DNA from: Streptomyces fodineus
GTDB taxonomy: Bacteria; Actinomycetota; Actinomycetes; Streptomycetales; Streptomycetaceae
Assembly (NCBI RefSeq): GCF_001735805.1
Contig: NZ_CP017248.1
Location: forward strand, 1,240,001-1,304,000
Length of the DNA stretch: 64,000 nt
Direction: 5' to 3'
Shown: piece by piece, positions 26,409 to 35,358 of the stretch
Layout of the letters: every line of letters begins with the position of its first letter
Position numbering within the stretch: position 1 is the first letter of the stretch
Translations under genes and position numbers: made by a program
The notes under the pieces: generated by a model
Told to the model about the DNA's origin: nothing
Databases searched by the model: none
The model's input: the letters and a program-made list of their open reading frames with translations, nothing else

Positions 26409-27962
26409 ATGCCGCCAACACCCCATCTCACCGCAAAAGCCGACGCCCCGGCTCCGCTGCTCAGGATGACCGGGATCACCAAGTCCTTCCCGGGCGTCCG
26501 TGCCCTCGACGGTGTCGACCTCACGGTCAACGAGGGCGAGGTCCACTGTCTCCTCGGCCAGAACGGCGCAGGCAAGTCCACCCTCATAAAAGTCCTGGCC
26601 GGTGCCCATCAACCTGACGACGGCGAGATCGTCTGGCGAGGGGCACCCACCCGGCTCAAGTCCCCGATCGCCGCCATGCGCCTCGGCATCGCGACCATCT
26701 ACCAGGAACTCGACCTCGTCGAGCACCTCTCCGTGGCCGAGAACATCAGCCTCGGTCACGAACCGACGCGCGCCGGATTCGTCGTCCGCGCCGGTGCCGC
26801 CCGCCACAGCGCCGCTTCCCTGCTGGACAGGCTCGGCCACTCGGAGATCAACCCGGCGGCACTGGTCGGTGAGCTCTCCGCCGCACAGCAGCAGATCGTC
26901 TCCATGGCCCGCGCCCTGTCCCATGACGCGCGCCTGATCGTGATGGACGAGCCGTCGGCGGCCCTGGACCCGGACGAGGTCCGCAACCTCTTCCGCATCG
27001 TCGACACCCTCACGGCCGACGGCGTCGCCGTCGTCTACATCTCGCACCGCCTGGAGGAGATCCGCCTGATCGGCGACCGCGTGACCGTCCTGAAGGACGG
27101 CCGGTCCGTCGCCGACGGTCTGTCGGCCCGGTCCACCTCCACCGGCGACATCGTCGAACTCATGACAGGCCGCACGGTGGAACATGTCTTCCCCCAACGA
27201 CCGCCCGTGCCCGTCACTTCCGATGTGCCGCCCGTACTTGCGGTCGAAGCATTGTGCCGCCAGGGGGAGTTCGAGCCGGTCGACTTCCAGCTCCGCCCAG
27301 GGGAGATCGTCGGCCTGGCCGGTCTGGTGGGATCCGGCCGCTCCGAGATCCTGGAGACCGTGTACGGCGCACGCAGGCCGACCGCCGGCCGGGTGTTCGT
27401 GGACGGTGAGGAGATCCGGCCCGGTAACGTCCCCGCCGCCGTTCGCGCCGGCATCGGTCTGGCCCCCGAAGAGCGCAAGGCACAGGCACTGCTGATGCTG
27501 GAGTCCGTCACCCGCAACGTCTCCGTGTCCACCCTCCGCAGATTCTCTCGCCTCGGCTGGATACACCGAGCCGCGGAGCGTACCGCCGCGCAACAGGTGA
27601 CCCGTGACCTCGCGCTTCGCCCGAACAACCCGAACACCCAGGTCAAGAACCTCTCCGGCGGCAACCAGCAGAAGGCCGTCCTGGCCCGTTGGCTGCTCCG
27701 GGGTTGCCGCGTCCTGCTCCTGGACGAACCCACCCGCGGCGTCGACATCGGAGCCCGCGCCGAGTTGTACGCCGTCATCCGGCGCCTGGCCGACGAGGGC
27801 ATGGCCGTCCTCATGGTCTCCAGCGAGATCCCTGAGGTCCTCGGCCTCGCCGACCGCGTTTTCGTCCTCCGCGAGGGCCGCGTCGTACACACCGCCCCCG
27901 CCCACGAACTGGACGAACACCGCGTACTCGATCTCGTACTCGAAGGGAACCACGCATCATGA
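26409..27962 (+). CDS. Sugar ABC transporter ATPase (RbsA/MglA type, duplicated)
   Basis: A 517-residue double ATPase. The first half has Walker A GQNGAGKST, a degenerate signature LSAAQQQ and Walker B LIVMDEP. The second half has a non-Walker P-loop region (GLVGSGRSE), an intact signature LSGGNQQK and Walker B VLLLDEPTRGVD. This asymmetric pattern is normal for carbohydrate-uptake-2 importers of ribose, galactose, inositol or autoinducer type. It energises the permease encoded next (4-bp ATGA overlap). The 26160-26408 gap before it should contain the operon promoter. Confidence 0.94.
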   Translation: MPPTPHLTAKADAPAPLLRMTGITKSFPGVRALDGVDLTVNEGEVHCLLGQNGAGKSTLIKVLAGAHQPDDGEIVWRGAPTRLKSPIAAMRLGIATIYQELDLVEHLSVAENISLGHEPTRAGFVVRAGAARHSAASLLDRLGHSEINPAALVGELSAAQQQIVSMARALSHDARLIVMDEPSAALDPDEVRNLFRIVDTLTADGVAVVYISHRLEEIRLIGDRVTVLKDGRSVADGLSARSTSTGDIVELMTGRTVEHVFPQRPPVPVTSDVPPVLAVEALCRQGEFEPVDFQLRPGEIVGLAGLVGSGRSEILETVYGARRPTAGRVFVDGEEIRPGNVPAAVRAGIGLAPEERKAQALLMLESVTRNVSVSTLRRFSRLGWIHRAAERTAAQQVTRDLALRPNNPNTQVKNLSGGNQQKAVLARWLLRGCRVLLLDEPTRGVDIGARAELYAVIRRLADEGMAVLMVSSEIPEVLGLADRVFVLREGRVVHTAPAHELDEHRVLDLVLEGNHAS

Positions 27963-28969
27963 CGCAGTCCGCGGCCGCACCCGCGGCCGAGAAGCCCGCT
28001 CACGCGGCGCCGCCACCGCGTCGGCCCGCACTCGGCCTCCGGCTCGATGTGCGCACTCTGTCGCTGCTCGGTGTACTCGCGATCCTCGTGCTCGTCGGCG
28101 GAGTCACCAAGCCGGACGAGTTCCTCGCCGTGAGCAACCTTCAACTCGTGCTCACCCAGGCTTCGGTGATCGGCGTGGTCACGGTCGGCATGACCTTCGT
28201 GATCATCGGCGGTGGGATCGACCTGTCGGTGGGCGCGATCGTGGCGCTGGCCTCGGTGTGGGCGACCACGGTCGCCACCCAGGACTTCGGTTTTACTGGG
28301 GTTCTGTTCACGGCGATCATGGTGGGTGTGGGCTGCGGTCTGGTCAACGGCGTACTGATCGCCTACGGCAGGATGGTCCCGTTCATCGCCACCCTCGCCA
28401 TGTTCGCCTCGGCCCGTGGTCTCGCCCTGCAGATCACCGATGGGCGCACCCAAGTGGTGACCATCCGAGGCATCCTCGATCTGGGCAACAAAGACGCGTA
28501 TGTCCTTGGCGTGCCGCCCCTCGTGATCGTCTTCGCGGTGGTCGTCGTCATCGGTTGGCTGTTGCTGAACCGTACGACGTTCGGACGGCGCACCGTCGCC
28601 ACCGGCGGCAACCCCGAAGCCGCCAGGCTCGCCGGGATCGACGTGCGCCGCCAGCGCCTCTACCTGTACCTGCTCTCGGGACTGTGCTGCGGCATCGCCG
28701 CCTTCCTGCTGATCGTTCTGTCCGGCTCGGGCCAGAACACCAACGGCAATCTCTACGAACTCGATGCCATCGCCGCAGCCATCATCGGCGGCACCCTGCT
28801 CAGCGGCGGCCGTGGCACCATCACCGGCTCCGTCCTCGGTGTCCTGATCTTCACCACGATCACCAACATTTTCGCGCTCAACGATCTCCAGAGCGCGACC
28901 CAGCAGATCGCCAAGGGCGCGATCATCATCGCCGCCGTCCTCGTCCAACGCCGCACTGCCCACGAGTAA
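27959..28969 (+). CDS. Sugar ABC transporter permease (RbsC type)
   Basis: A 336-residue membrane protein with about eight to ten hydrophobic segments and the family element GMTFVIIGGGIDLSVGAIVAL, shown here as FVIIGGGIDLSVG. A later piece is AIIGGTLLSGGRGTI. It forms the translocation channel, probably as a homodimer. It overlaps the ATPase gene by 4 bp and is followed after 27 bp by the binding-protein gene. Confidence 0.95.
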   Translation: MTQSAAAPAAEKPAHAAPPPRRPALGLRLDVRTLSLLGVLAILVLVGGVTKPDEFLAVSNLQLVLTQASVIGVVTVGMTFVIIGGGIDLSVGAIVALASVWATTVATQDFGFTGVLFTAIMVGVGCGLVNGVLIAYGRMVPFIATLAMFASARGLALQITDGRTQVVTIRGILDLGNKDAYVLGVPPLVIVFAVVVVIGWLLLNRTTFGRRTVATGGNPEAARLAGIDVRRQRLYLYLLSGLCCGIAAFLLIVLSGSGQNTNGNLYELDAIAAAIIGGTLLSGGRGTITGSVLGVLIFTTITNIFALNDLQSATQQIAKGAIIIAAVLVQRRTAHE

Positions 28970-28996
28970 AGCGCCACGCCAAGGAGACACAGGAAC

Positions 28997-30046
28997 ATGG
29001 CACAGCAAGTGCACACCACCCGCAGAGGACTGCTCTTCGGTACCGCCGCCGTGTCGGCCGGCGCACTGCTCACCGCATGCACGTCCAACGATGCCGGCAA
29101 CTCCAAGGGCGGCTCGGCCGAACAGGCCCCCCTCGCCGACGACAAGGCCGGCAAGCACGTCACCATCGGCTTCGCGGGCCCGCAAGCCGACCACGGCTGG
29201 CTCAACGCCATCAACGTCAACGCTCGCGACCGCGCCAAGAAGTACAAGGACGTCTCGCTGGAGATCACCGAGGGCTCGAACGACACGGCCACTCAGATCG
29301 GCCAGGTGGAGACCCTCATCAACAAGAAGGTCGACGTCCTGGTGATCCTGCCCGCCGACGGCAAGGCGCTCACCCAGGTCGGACTCAAGGCCATGCGCGC
29401 CGGCATACCGGTCGTCAACCTGGACCGGATCTTCAACACCCCGCAGGCGTACCGCTGCTGGATCGGAGGCGACAACTACGGCATGGGCCTCAACGCCGGC
29501 CACTACATCGGTGAGAAACTCAAGGGCAAGCAGAACGCCCGCGTCGTCGAACTCGCCGGGCTCGACAGCCTGGAGCTGACCAAGCAGCGCACCAAGGGCT
29601 TCGACGACGCCCTGCAGAACTACCCGAACATCAAGAAGGTGGCCCGCCAGGCCGCCGAGTTCACCGTCGAGTCCGGCCAGTCCAAGATGGCGGCACTGCT
29701 CCAGGCCAACAAGCACTTCGACGCACTGTGGAACCACGACGACGACCAGGGCGTCGGCGCTCTGCGCGCCATCGAGCAGGTCGGGCGGGACGACTTCTTC
29801 ATGGTCGGCGGCGCGGGAGCGCTCTCCGCCTTCCAGGCGATCAAGGCCGACAGCGGTGTCCTGAAGGCGACCGTCCTCTACCCGCCGACCATGGCCGCCT
29901 CGGCCATCGACCTGGCGCGGGCGCTCGGACAGGGCAAGGGGATCGGCGGCATGGCGGAGTTCGAGATCCCCTCTTCCGTCACCCTCTACTCGGCAGTCGT
30001 CGACAAGGAGAACGTCGACCGTTACATGCCGACCGGGTTCAACTAG
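28997..30046 (+). CDS. Sugar-binding lipoprotein of the ABC importer (type I periplasmic binding protein)
   Basis: A 349-residue lipoprotein. The signal has a twin-arginine pair (TTRRGLLF, residues 7-14) and a lipobox LLTAC with Cys28, so Tat export followed by lipid anchoring is expected. The mature part is a ribose-binding-type fold: VTIGFAGPQADHGWLNAIN, QIGQVETLINKKVDVLVILP, GGDNYGMGLNAGHYIG, LWNHDDDQGVGALRAIEQ. The ligand should be a monosaccharide or cyclitol; oxidised sugars made by the neighbouring secreted enzymes are the attractive guess. Confidence 0.94.
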   Translation: MAQQVHTTRRGLLFGTAAVSAGALLTACTSNDAGNSKGGSAEQAPLADDKAGKHVTIGFAGPQADHGWLNAINVNARDRAKKYKDVSLEITEGSNDTATQIGQVETLINKKVDVLVILPADGKALTQVGLKAMRAGIPVVNLDRIFNTPQAYRCWIGGDNYGMGLNAGHYIGEKLKGKQNARVVELAGLDSLELTKQRTKGFDDALQNYPNIKKVARQAAEFTVESGQSKMAALLQANKHFDALWNHDDDQGVGALRAIEQVGRDDFFMVGGAGALSAFQAIKADSGVLKATVLYPPTMAASAIDLARALGQGKGIGGMAEFEIPSSVTLYSAVVDKENVDRYMPTGFN

Positions 30047-30080
30047 ACCGCTCCGAGGACTCACACCCATCGTCGCCGAG

Positions 30081-30118
30081 GGTCGGGGCCGGTGCGCCGC
30101 ACCGCGCCCGCCCCGACC
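30081..30118. terminator. Hairpin between binding protein and oxidoreductase genes
   Basis: GGTCGGGGC and GCCCCGACC pair over 9 bp, and a nested CGGTGCG/CGCACCG stem lies inside. It may reduce read-through so that the binding protein is made in excess over the enzymes downstream, as is common for importer operons. Confidence 0.5.
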
Positions 30119-30140
30119 GCGTCAAGGAGAACTCGCGCAT

Positions 30141-31352
30141 ATGGAATCCATCGTCGCCCGCAAGCCGCGACTCGGGATAGGCATGGTCGGCTACGCCTTC
30201 ATGGGTGCAGTCCACTCGCAGGGCTGGCGCACGGCCGGCCGCGTCTTCGACCTGCCGCTCGAGCCACAGCTGACCGCGGTGTGCGGCCGAAACCGGCAGG
30301 CGGCGCGCGCCGCCGCGGACAGGCTGGGCTGGACATCCGCCGAGACCGACTGGCGGGACCTGATCAGACGCGACGACATCGATCTCGTCGACATCTGCAC
30401 CCCCGGCGAAAGCCATGCGGAGATCGCCATCGCCGCGCTCGACGCCGGCAAACACGTGCTGTGCGAGAAGCCGCTGGCCAATACGGTCGCGGAGGCCGAA
30501 GCCATGGTCGCCGCGACGGCACGCAACCCGGGCCGGATCGCCATGGTCGGATTCAACTACCGACGCACGCCTGCGCTTTCCCTGGCCCAGGCCATGATCG
30601 GGGCCGGCAGACTCGGCACGCTCCGGCACATCCGTCTCACCTATCTCCAGGACTGGCTGGTGGACCCCGACTTCCCCCTCACCTGGCGGCTGAGGCGCGA
30701 GACAGCCGGGTCCGGCGCCCTGGGTGATCTGGGGTCGCACATCGTCGACCTCGCCCAGTTCCTGGTCGGCGAGCCACTGGCCGGCGTCGCCGCGCTCACG
30801 ACGACCTTCGTCCCCGAACGCCCCGTCCTGGCGGGTGCGTCAGCGAAACTCACCGCCTCCACAGGAGTCGACCGTGGCCAGGTCACCGTCGACGACGCCG
30901 CCCTGTTCACCGGCCGCTTCCCGTGCGGCGCACTCGCCTCCTTCGAGGCCACCCGCTTCGCCCACGGCCGCAAGAACGCGCTGCGGCTCGAGGTCAACGG
31001 CGAGCGCGGCTCTCTCCTCTTCGACCTGGAGCGCCTCAACGAGCTCCACTTCTTCGACGGCACCGAACCCGGAGCCGAAGCCGGGTTCCGCCGCATTCTG
31101 GTGACCGAACCCGACCATCCTTACCTCGCCGCCTGGTGGCCCCCCGGCCACGGACTCGGCTACGAGCACACGTTCATCCACCAGGCCCGTGACCTTGTTC
31201 AGGCCGTCGCCGACGGCACCCAGCCCTCCCCGTCGTTCACCGACGGGCTCCAAGTGCAGCGGGTGCTCGCCGCCGTCGAGGAGAGCGCTTCCAAGGACAG
31301 CGTCTACACACCCGTCTCCCCTTCCACAGACGGAGAAGGACGTGCATCATGA
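30141..31352 (+). CDS. Gfo/Idh/MocA-family oxidoreductase
   Basis: A 403-residue NAD(P)-dependent sugar or inositol oxidoreductase. The Rossmann motif is [18 protein letters not shown] and the EKP motif is [11 protein letters not shown]; the alpha/beta domain follows with [19 protein letters not shown]. It acts in the cytoplasm, oxidising a sugar hydroxyl or reducing a keto-sugar. Sitting between the importer and an isomerase, it most likely reduces or rearranges imported 3-keto or otherwise oxidised sugars. ATG at 30141 is preceded by AAGGAGAACTCGCGCAT. Confidence 0.93.
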   Translation: MESIVARKPRLGIGMVGYAFMGAVHSQGWRTAGRVFDLPLEPQLTAVCGRNRQAARAAADRLGWTSAETDWRDLIRRDDIDLVDICTPGESHAEIAIAALDAGKHVLCEKPLANTVAEAEAMVAATARNPGRIAMVGFNYRRTPALSLAQAMIGAGRLGTLRHIRLTYLQDWLVDPDFPLTWRLRRETAGSGALGDLGSHIVDLAQFLVGEPLAGVAALTTTFVPERPVLAGASAKLTASTGVDRGQVTVDDAALFTGRFPCGALASFEATRFAHGRKNALRLEVNGERGSLLFDLERLNELHFFDGTEPGAEAGFRRILVTEPDHPYLAAWWPPGHGLGYEHTFIHQARDLVQAVADGTQPSPSFTDGLQVQRVLAAVEESASKDSVYTPVSPSTDGEGRAS

Positions 31353-32353
31353 CCCATCGCTTCACCCTCTTCACCGGCCAATGGGCGGACCTGCCTCTTG
31401 AGGAGGTCTGCAGGATCGCCCGGGACGCCGGGTTCGACGGCCTGGAACTCGCCTGCTGGGGTGGCCACTTCGAAGTGGAGAAGGCCCTCTCCGACCCGGC
31501 CTATCCGGACTCCCGTCGCAGGCTCCTGGAGAAGTACGGCCTGGAATGCTGGGCCATCTCCAATCACCTGGTCGGCCAGGCCGTCTGTGACGCGATCATC
31601 GACGAGCGTCACCAGGCCATACTCCCGCCACAGATCTGGGGCGACGGTGACGCCGAGGGAGTCCGGCAGCGGGCGGCCGCCAGGATGAAGGACACGGCAC
31701 GCGCGGCGGCCGCCTTCGGCGTCGACACGGTGATCGGCTTCACCGGATCGGCCATCTGGCACATGGTCGCCATGTTCCCACCGGCCACCGAAGCCACGAT
31801 CGAGCGCGGCTACCAGGACTTCGCCGACCGCTGGAATCCCGTACTCGATGTCTTTGAGACAGAAGGCGTCCGCTTCGCCCACGAGGTGCACCCCAGTGAG
31901 ATCGCCTACGACTACTGGACCACCGACCGCGCCCTGCGCGCCGTGGATCACCGTCCCGGCTTCGGCCTCAACTTCGACCCGTCGCACTTCGTCTGGCAGG
32001 ACATCGACCCGGCTGGCTTCCTCTACGACTTCCGTGACCGCATCTACCACGTCGACTGCAAGGACGCCCGCAAACGCCTCGACGGCCGCACCGGACGCCT
32101 CGGCTCCCACCTGCCCTGGGGCGACCCACGACGTGGCTGGGACTTCGTCTCCGTGGGCCACGGCGACGTGCGCTGGGAGGACATCTTCCGCATGCTCCGC
32201 TTCATCGGATACGGCGGCCCCGTTTCCGTCGAATGGGAAGACGCCGGCATGGACCGGCTCCAGGGTGCTCCGGAAGCGCTGGCCCGTCTGAAGGCGTACG
32301 ACTTCAGTCCACCGTCCGCCTCCTTCGACGCGGCCTTCGGAGGAACCAACTGA
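31349..32353 (+). CDS. Sugar phosphate isomerase/epimerase (AP-endonuclease-2 fold)
   Basis: A 334-residue TIM barrel: [20 protein letters not shown], a glutamate ligand near [32 protein letters not shown] and [11 protein letters not shown], then [13 protein letters not shown]. The glutamate, aspartate/histidine and final glutamate form the divalent-metal site. Its ATG overlaps the oxidoreductase stop (ATGA), so the two act together. Related pairs convert inosose- or keto-sugar-type compounds; the exact step is not known. It ends the catabolic operon. Confidence 0.92.
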   Translation: MTHRFTLFTGQWADLPLEEVCRIARDAGFDGLELACWGGHFEVEKALSDPAYPDSRRRLLEKYGLECWAISNHLVGQAVCDAIIDERHQAILPPQIWGDGDAEGVRQRAAARMKDTARAAAAFGVDTVIGFTGSAIWHMVAMFPPATEATIERGYQDFADRWNPVLDVFETEGVRFAHEVHPSEIAYDYWTTDRALRAVDHRPGFGLNFDPSHFVWQDIDPAGFLYDFRDRIYHVDCKDARKRLDGRTGRLGSHLPWGDPRRGWDFVSVGHGDVRWEDIFRMLRFIGYGGPVSVEWEDAGMDRLQGAPEALARLKAYDFSPPSASFDAAFGGTN

Positions 32354-32836
32354 GTGGGTGAGGTGGCGGAGGGACAGACCTTGTGGCGCCTGCAACGGAC
32401 ACCCGGAAGGTAAAGCATCGACAAAGTGGGGGGATGCGTCGGGCCACCCTCGCTCCTCCCCAGTGCAAAGCCGACACAGCGCCAAGGAGTCACCCATGCC
32501 TCGACCGTGGGCCGACCTGCACGACCGAATCATCCAGCCCATCCGACTCGCACCGGAGCGCTACCGACCCCGGCCGGTGCGTAGCGGCGACGCGGAGACC
32601 GCGAGACTCGTCCACTCAGGCCGCCCGACAGGCCACGAGCCCGCAAGGCGGTGGCGCCCTCCGGCCGCCGACTCCACCAGCGCGCTGGGCATTGTGTCTC
32701 CCTCTTCACCGTGAGCTTCAGCTGACAAACATCATGATATCTATGGCTATTTACGGATACGTACTTCCCAATCTTCACAACAGGCACCACACTGTCTCCC
32801 GCACCACGAGCGAAGCACTCCGCGGGGGACGAATCG
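32354..32836. other. Gap, promoter region of the lectin-sigma gene
   Basis: No gene is supported. The last 120 bp (32720-32800), with CATCATGATATCTATGGC, is clearly AT-richer than its surroundings and probably holds the promoter of the sigma gene at 32837, whose ATG follows GCGGGGGACGAATCG. Confidence 0.5.
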
Positions 32837-34354
32837 ATGCCGGCATCCGACGCAGAACTCACCAGCGCCATCCGGGCGTCAGGACGGCACAGCGACAGCG
32901 CGGCCGATGCCCTCGATGAGCTCTACCGTCGACACCGCCCGGCCCTCCTCGCCTACGCGCGGACCTGCTGCCGTGATGGACACACCGCCGAGGACCTTGC
33001 GTCCGAAGCCTTCACCCGTACCCTGCAGGCGGTACGGGCCGGCCGCGGTCCCGAGTCCGCGTGGCGCCCGTACCTCCTGTCAGTGGTCCGCCGTACCGCC
33101 GCCGACTGGGCAGCCACCGCCCGCCGCACCGACCTTTCACCGGACTTCGAACGCTGGCTGGAGTCCGCCCCCGTCGAGGAGAGCGGCGAGGAGCGTGTCC
33201 TGCGCCAGGAGGACGATGCCCTGCTCGTGCGCGGCTTCCGCTCCCTGCCGGAACGCTGGCAGTCGGTGCTGTGGCACACAGTCATCGAGGGCGAGTCGGC
33301 CGAGCAGGTCGGCGCGCTCCTCGGTATCAGTCCCAGCGGCGTCGGCTCGCTGGCAGCCCGTGCTCGCGAGGGCCTGCGCGAGGCGTACCTCACGGCACAC
33401 ATCGAGTCCGTCGAGTCCGCGGACCAGGCGGAGTGCCGGCACTACAGCCGTCTTCTCGCGGCCGCCATACGCCGCCCCGGCCGACGGCCCAACAAGGACC
33501 TGGCCCGGCACCTCGACGCATGCTCCGGTTGCCGCCGCGCCATGACGGAACTGACCGACCTCAACGAGCGCCTGCGGCTGATCCTGCCCGGCGCGGTGCT
33601 GTTGTGGGCGGCCCCCGCCTACCTCGTCTCCCGGCTGGCGCAGGCGGGCACGGGGGCCGGCGGCACCGGGCATGCCGCTGTCCACCCTCCGAAGTCCACG
33701 CTGAACCCGCTGGGCGCCGGCCTCGCGGCAGGAGCCGTGATACTGGCGGCTACAGGAGGCTTCCTGCTCCTCTCCGACTCGGGAAACGACACGCGCGCCG
33801 CAGCGCCCGCCTCCGCGCCCAGTCTCTCGCCGACACCCTCGAAGACCGCTTCCCCGCCGCCGAGCCCGTCCCGCACCAGTCGCCCGGTTCACACCCGGAC
33901 CCCGACGCCTTCCAGTCACAACGAGCTCCCACTGAGCACCACGTCCACCGTCAACAGCCCGGACCCCACCGGTGAGATGGTCGCCGGCGTCGCGGCCGAC
34001 CTCTGCCTGGACAACCACTGGGCATCCCCCGCTGACGGATCGCCCATCACCATCTACCCCTGCAACGGCACCATCGCCCAGAAGGTGACCGTGACCAGTG
34101 ACCACCGCCTCAAGATCCAGGGCAAGTGTGTCGACGTCTCGGGCAGCGGCACGGCCAATGGCACACCGGTCCGGCTGTTCTCCTGCAGCAGCAACACCGC
34201 CACACAGGTCTGGATGCCGCAACCTGACGGCTCCCTCCTCAATCCCCACTCGAACCGATGCCTGGACGACCCCGGCGCCACCCTGCAGGCAGGAGCGCAA
34301 CTGCAGATCTTCGACTGCAACAAGACCGCCGCACAGCGCTGGCGCATTCCCTGA
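32837..34354 (+). CDS. ECF-type sigma factor fused to zinc motif, membrane segment and ricin-type lectin
   Basis: A 505-residue fusion. Region 2 (about 25-95) includes ARTCCRDGHTAEDLASEAF; region 4 (about 135-185) includes LPERWQSVLWHTVIEGESAE and SGVGSLAARAREGL. A ZAS-like H225-x3-C229-x2-C232 motif (HLDACSGC) follows. Then come a hydrophobic stretch at 248-264, a clear membrane helix at about 292-312, a Pro/Ser/Thr-rich linker (325-375) and a ricin-B trefoil (about 380-505) with its own sequence. This puts a sigma factor, an anti-sigma-like motif and a glycan sensor in one chain. If only the second helix spans the membrane the lectin is outside; two spans would put it inside. Confidence 0.9.
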   Translation: MPASDAELTSAIRASGRHSDSAADALDELYRRHRPALLAYARTCCRDGHTAEDLASEAFTRTLQAVRAGRGPESAWRPYLLSVVRRTAADWAATARRTDLSPDFERWLESAPVEESGEERVLRQEDDALLVRGFRSLPERWQSVLWHTVIEGESAEQVGALLGISPSGVGSLAARAREGLREAYLTAHIESVESADQAECRHYSRLLAAAIRRPGRRPNKDLARHLDACSGCRRAMTELTDLNERLRLILPGAVLLWAAPAYLVSRLAQAGTGAGGTGHAAVHPPKSTLNPLGAGLAAGAVILAATGGFLLLSDSGNDTRAAAPASAPSLSPTPSKTASPPPSPSRTSRPVHTRTPTPSSHNELPLSTTSTVNSPDPTGEMVAGVAADLCLDNHWASPADGSPITIYPCNGTIAQKVTVTSDHRLKIQGKCVDVSGSGTANGTPVRLFSCSSNTATQVWMPQPDGSLLNPHSNRCLDDPGATLQAGAQLQIFDCNKTAAQRWRIP

Positions 34355-34656
34355 CCACCCCGCTCGAAACATAGACAACCAAGGGACCAACGCACCGCTG
34401 GAACACCTGGCCCGGAGGGCGCTCCGGTTACCCCGGCAGAGGCGAAAGCCGGCTCTCGAGGCGGTCGCCGCTCGCGCGGGAGTCGGCCGGGCACGGCCTC
34501 ACGCGTGACCAATGACTCCGGCCGCGCCAGCTCCAGAGCCCCTGTGATTCCTGAAGCCCCTTACCCATTGAGGCTTTCTCAACGAAGATCATTTCGAGTG
34601 ACTGTTGAGGACGAGAGCGGCATGGGCTATGCCGCCGATTCGGCTCGGGCTGAGGG
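34355..34656. other. Gap with a possible TetR helix-turn-helix scrap
   Basis: The only protein-like piece is RKPALEAVAARAGVGRA at about 34445-34495 (+), which resembles the start of a TetR DNA-binding domain, then a stop. It is too short to call a gene. The rest holds nothing recognisable. Confidence 0.35.
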
Positions 34657-35271
34657 TCACGTGCTTGAGGGCGCGCCAGCGCTCCTTGAGTTCCGCGGGG
34701 TGGCGGTGAGCAGCGCGCGGACGGCGGCGTGGACCTGGTTCGCCACCACCTCGGGGGTCGAGGTGTCGAGCTTGCCGTCGAGGTGCAGGAACGCCAGGCC
34801 GTGGACTATGGCCCACACGCCCGTGGACAGCGCCTCCGCGTCAGAGTCGGGGAAGATGCCGCGGACGATGCCGCGGACGTACTCCCAGATGGCGGCGGTG
34901 GCTGCGGCGCGTTCCTCGTTGGTCGGGTCGCAGGGCTCGGCGAACATCACCCGGAAAATCGCCGGGCGCTCAAGGGCGAAGCGGACGTAGGCGACGGCGA
35001 GCTCGGCGAGGTCCTCGGGGGCACGGGGCGAGGGGTGCGCCGCCGTCAGGTGGTCGGCGAGCTCGCCGTAGCCCTGCGCGGCGACGGCGGAGACGAGCGC
35101 GTCGCGGTCGGCGAAGTGGCGGTAGGGCGCGGTTGCCGAGACTCCGGCTCGTCGTGCCACCGCCCGCAGGGACAGGCCGGCGCCGCCGTCCTCCTCGAGC
35201 AGTTCCCGCGCGGAACGCAGGCAGGCGGCACGCAGATCGCCGTGGTGGTACTGGGCGTTCGCTTGTGGCAT
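34657..35271 (-). CDS. TetR-family transcriptional regulator
   Basis: A 204-residue TetR regulator. Its N-terminus is YHHGDLRAACLRSARELLEE and the recognition part is LRAVARRAGVSATAPYRHFA; the TetR_C-type domain has RFALERPAIFRVMFAEP. The ATG at 35271 follows GGAGTGACCC. It is divergent from the flavin oxidoreductase gene at 35359 with 87 bp between, holding a symmetrical site. It probably represses that gene until an electrophile binds. Confidence 0.92.
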   Translation of the reverse strand: MPQANAQYHHGDLRAACLRSARELLEEDGGAGLSLRAVARRAGVSATAPYRHFADRDALVSAVAAQGYGELADHLTAAHPSPRAPEDLAELAVAYVRFALERPAIFRVMFAEPCDPTNEERAAATAAIWEYVRGIVRGIFPDSDAEALSTGVWAIVHGLAFLHLDGKLDTSTPEVVANQVHAAVRALLTATPRNSRSAGAPSST

Positions 35272-35321
35272 GGGTCACTCCTCCAATGTTTGCACCGCTC
35301 ACATCGCGGGTCTAATGTAAG

Positions 35322-35335
35322 CGATGTACACATCG
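35322..35335. promoter_or_regulatory. Candidate TetR operator
   Basis: CGATG-TACA-CATCG is an inverted repeat between the divergent TetR and flavin oxidoreductase genes, with a further GCGATG/CATCGC relationship to ACATCGC at 35311. It overlaps the probable promoter of the oxidoreductase. Confidence 0.5.
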
Positions 35336-35358
35336 TAGTGAATGGTAGAGAGGCCCGG

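Noticed and set aside
27035..30070. 1011-codon minus-strand open frame across the ABC operon
   Set aside because: Antisense to three intact transporter genes; composition typical of a shadow frame.
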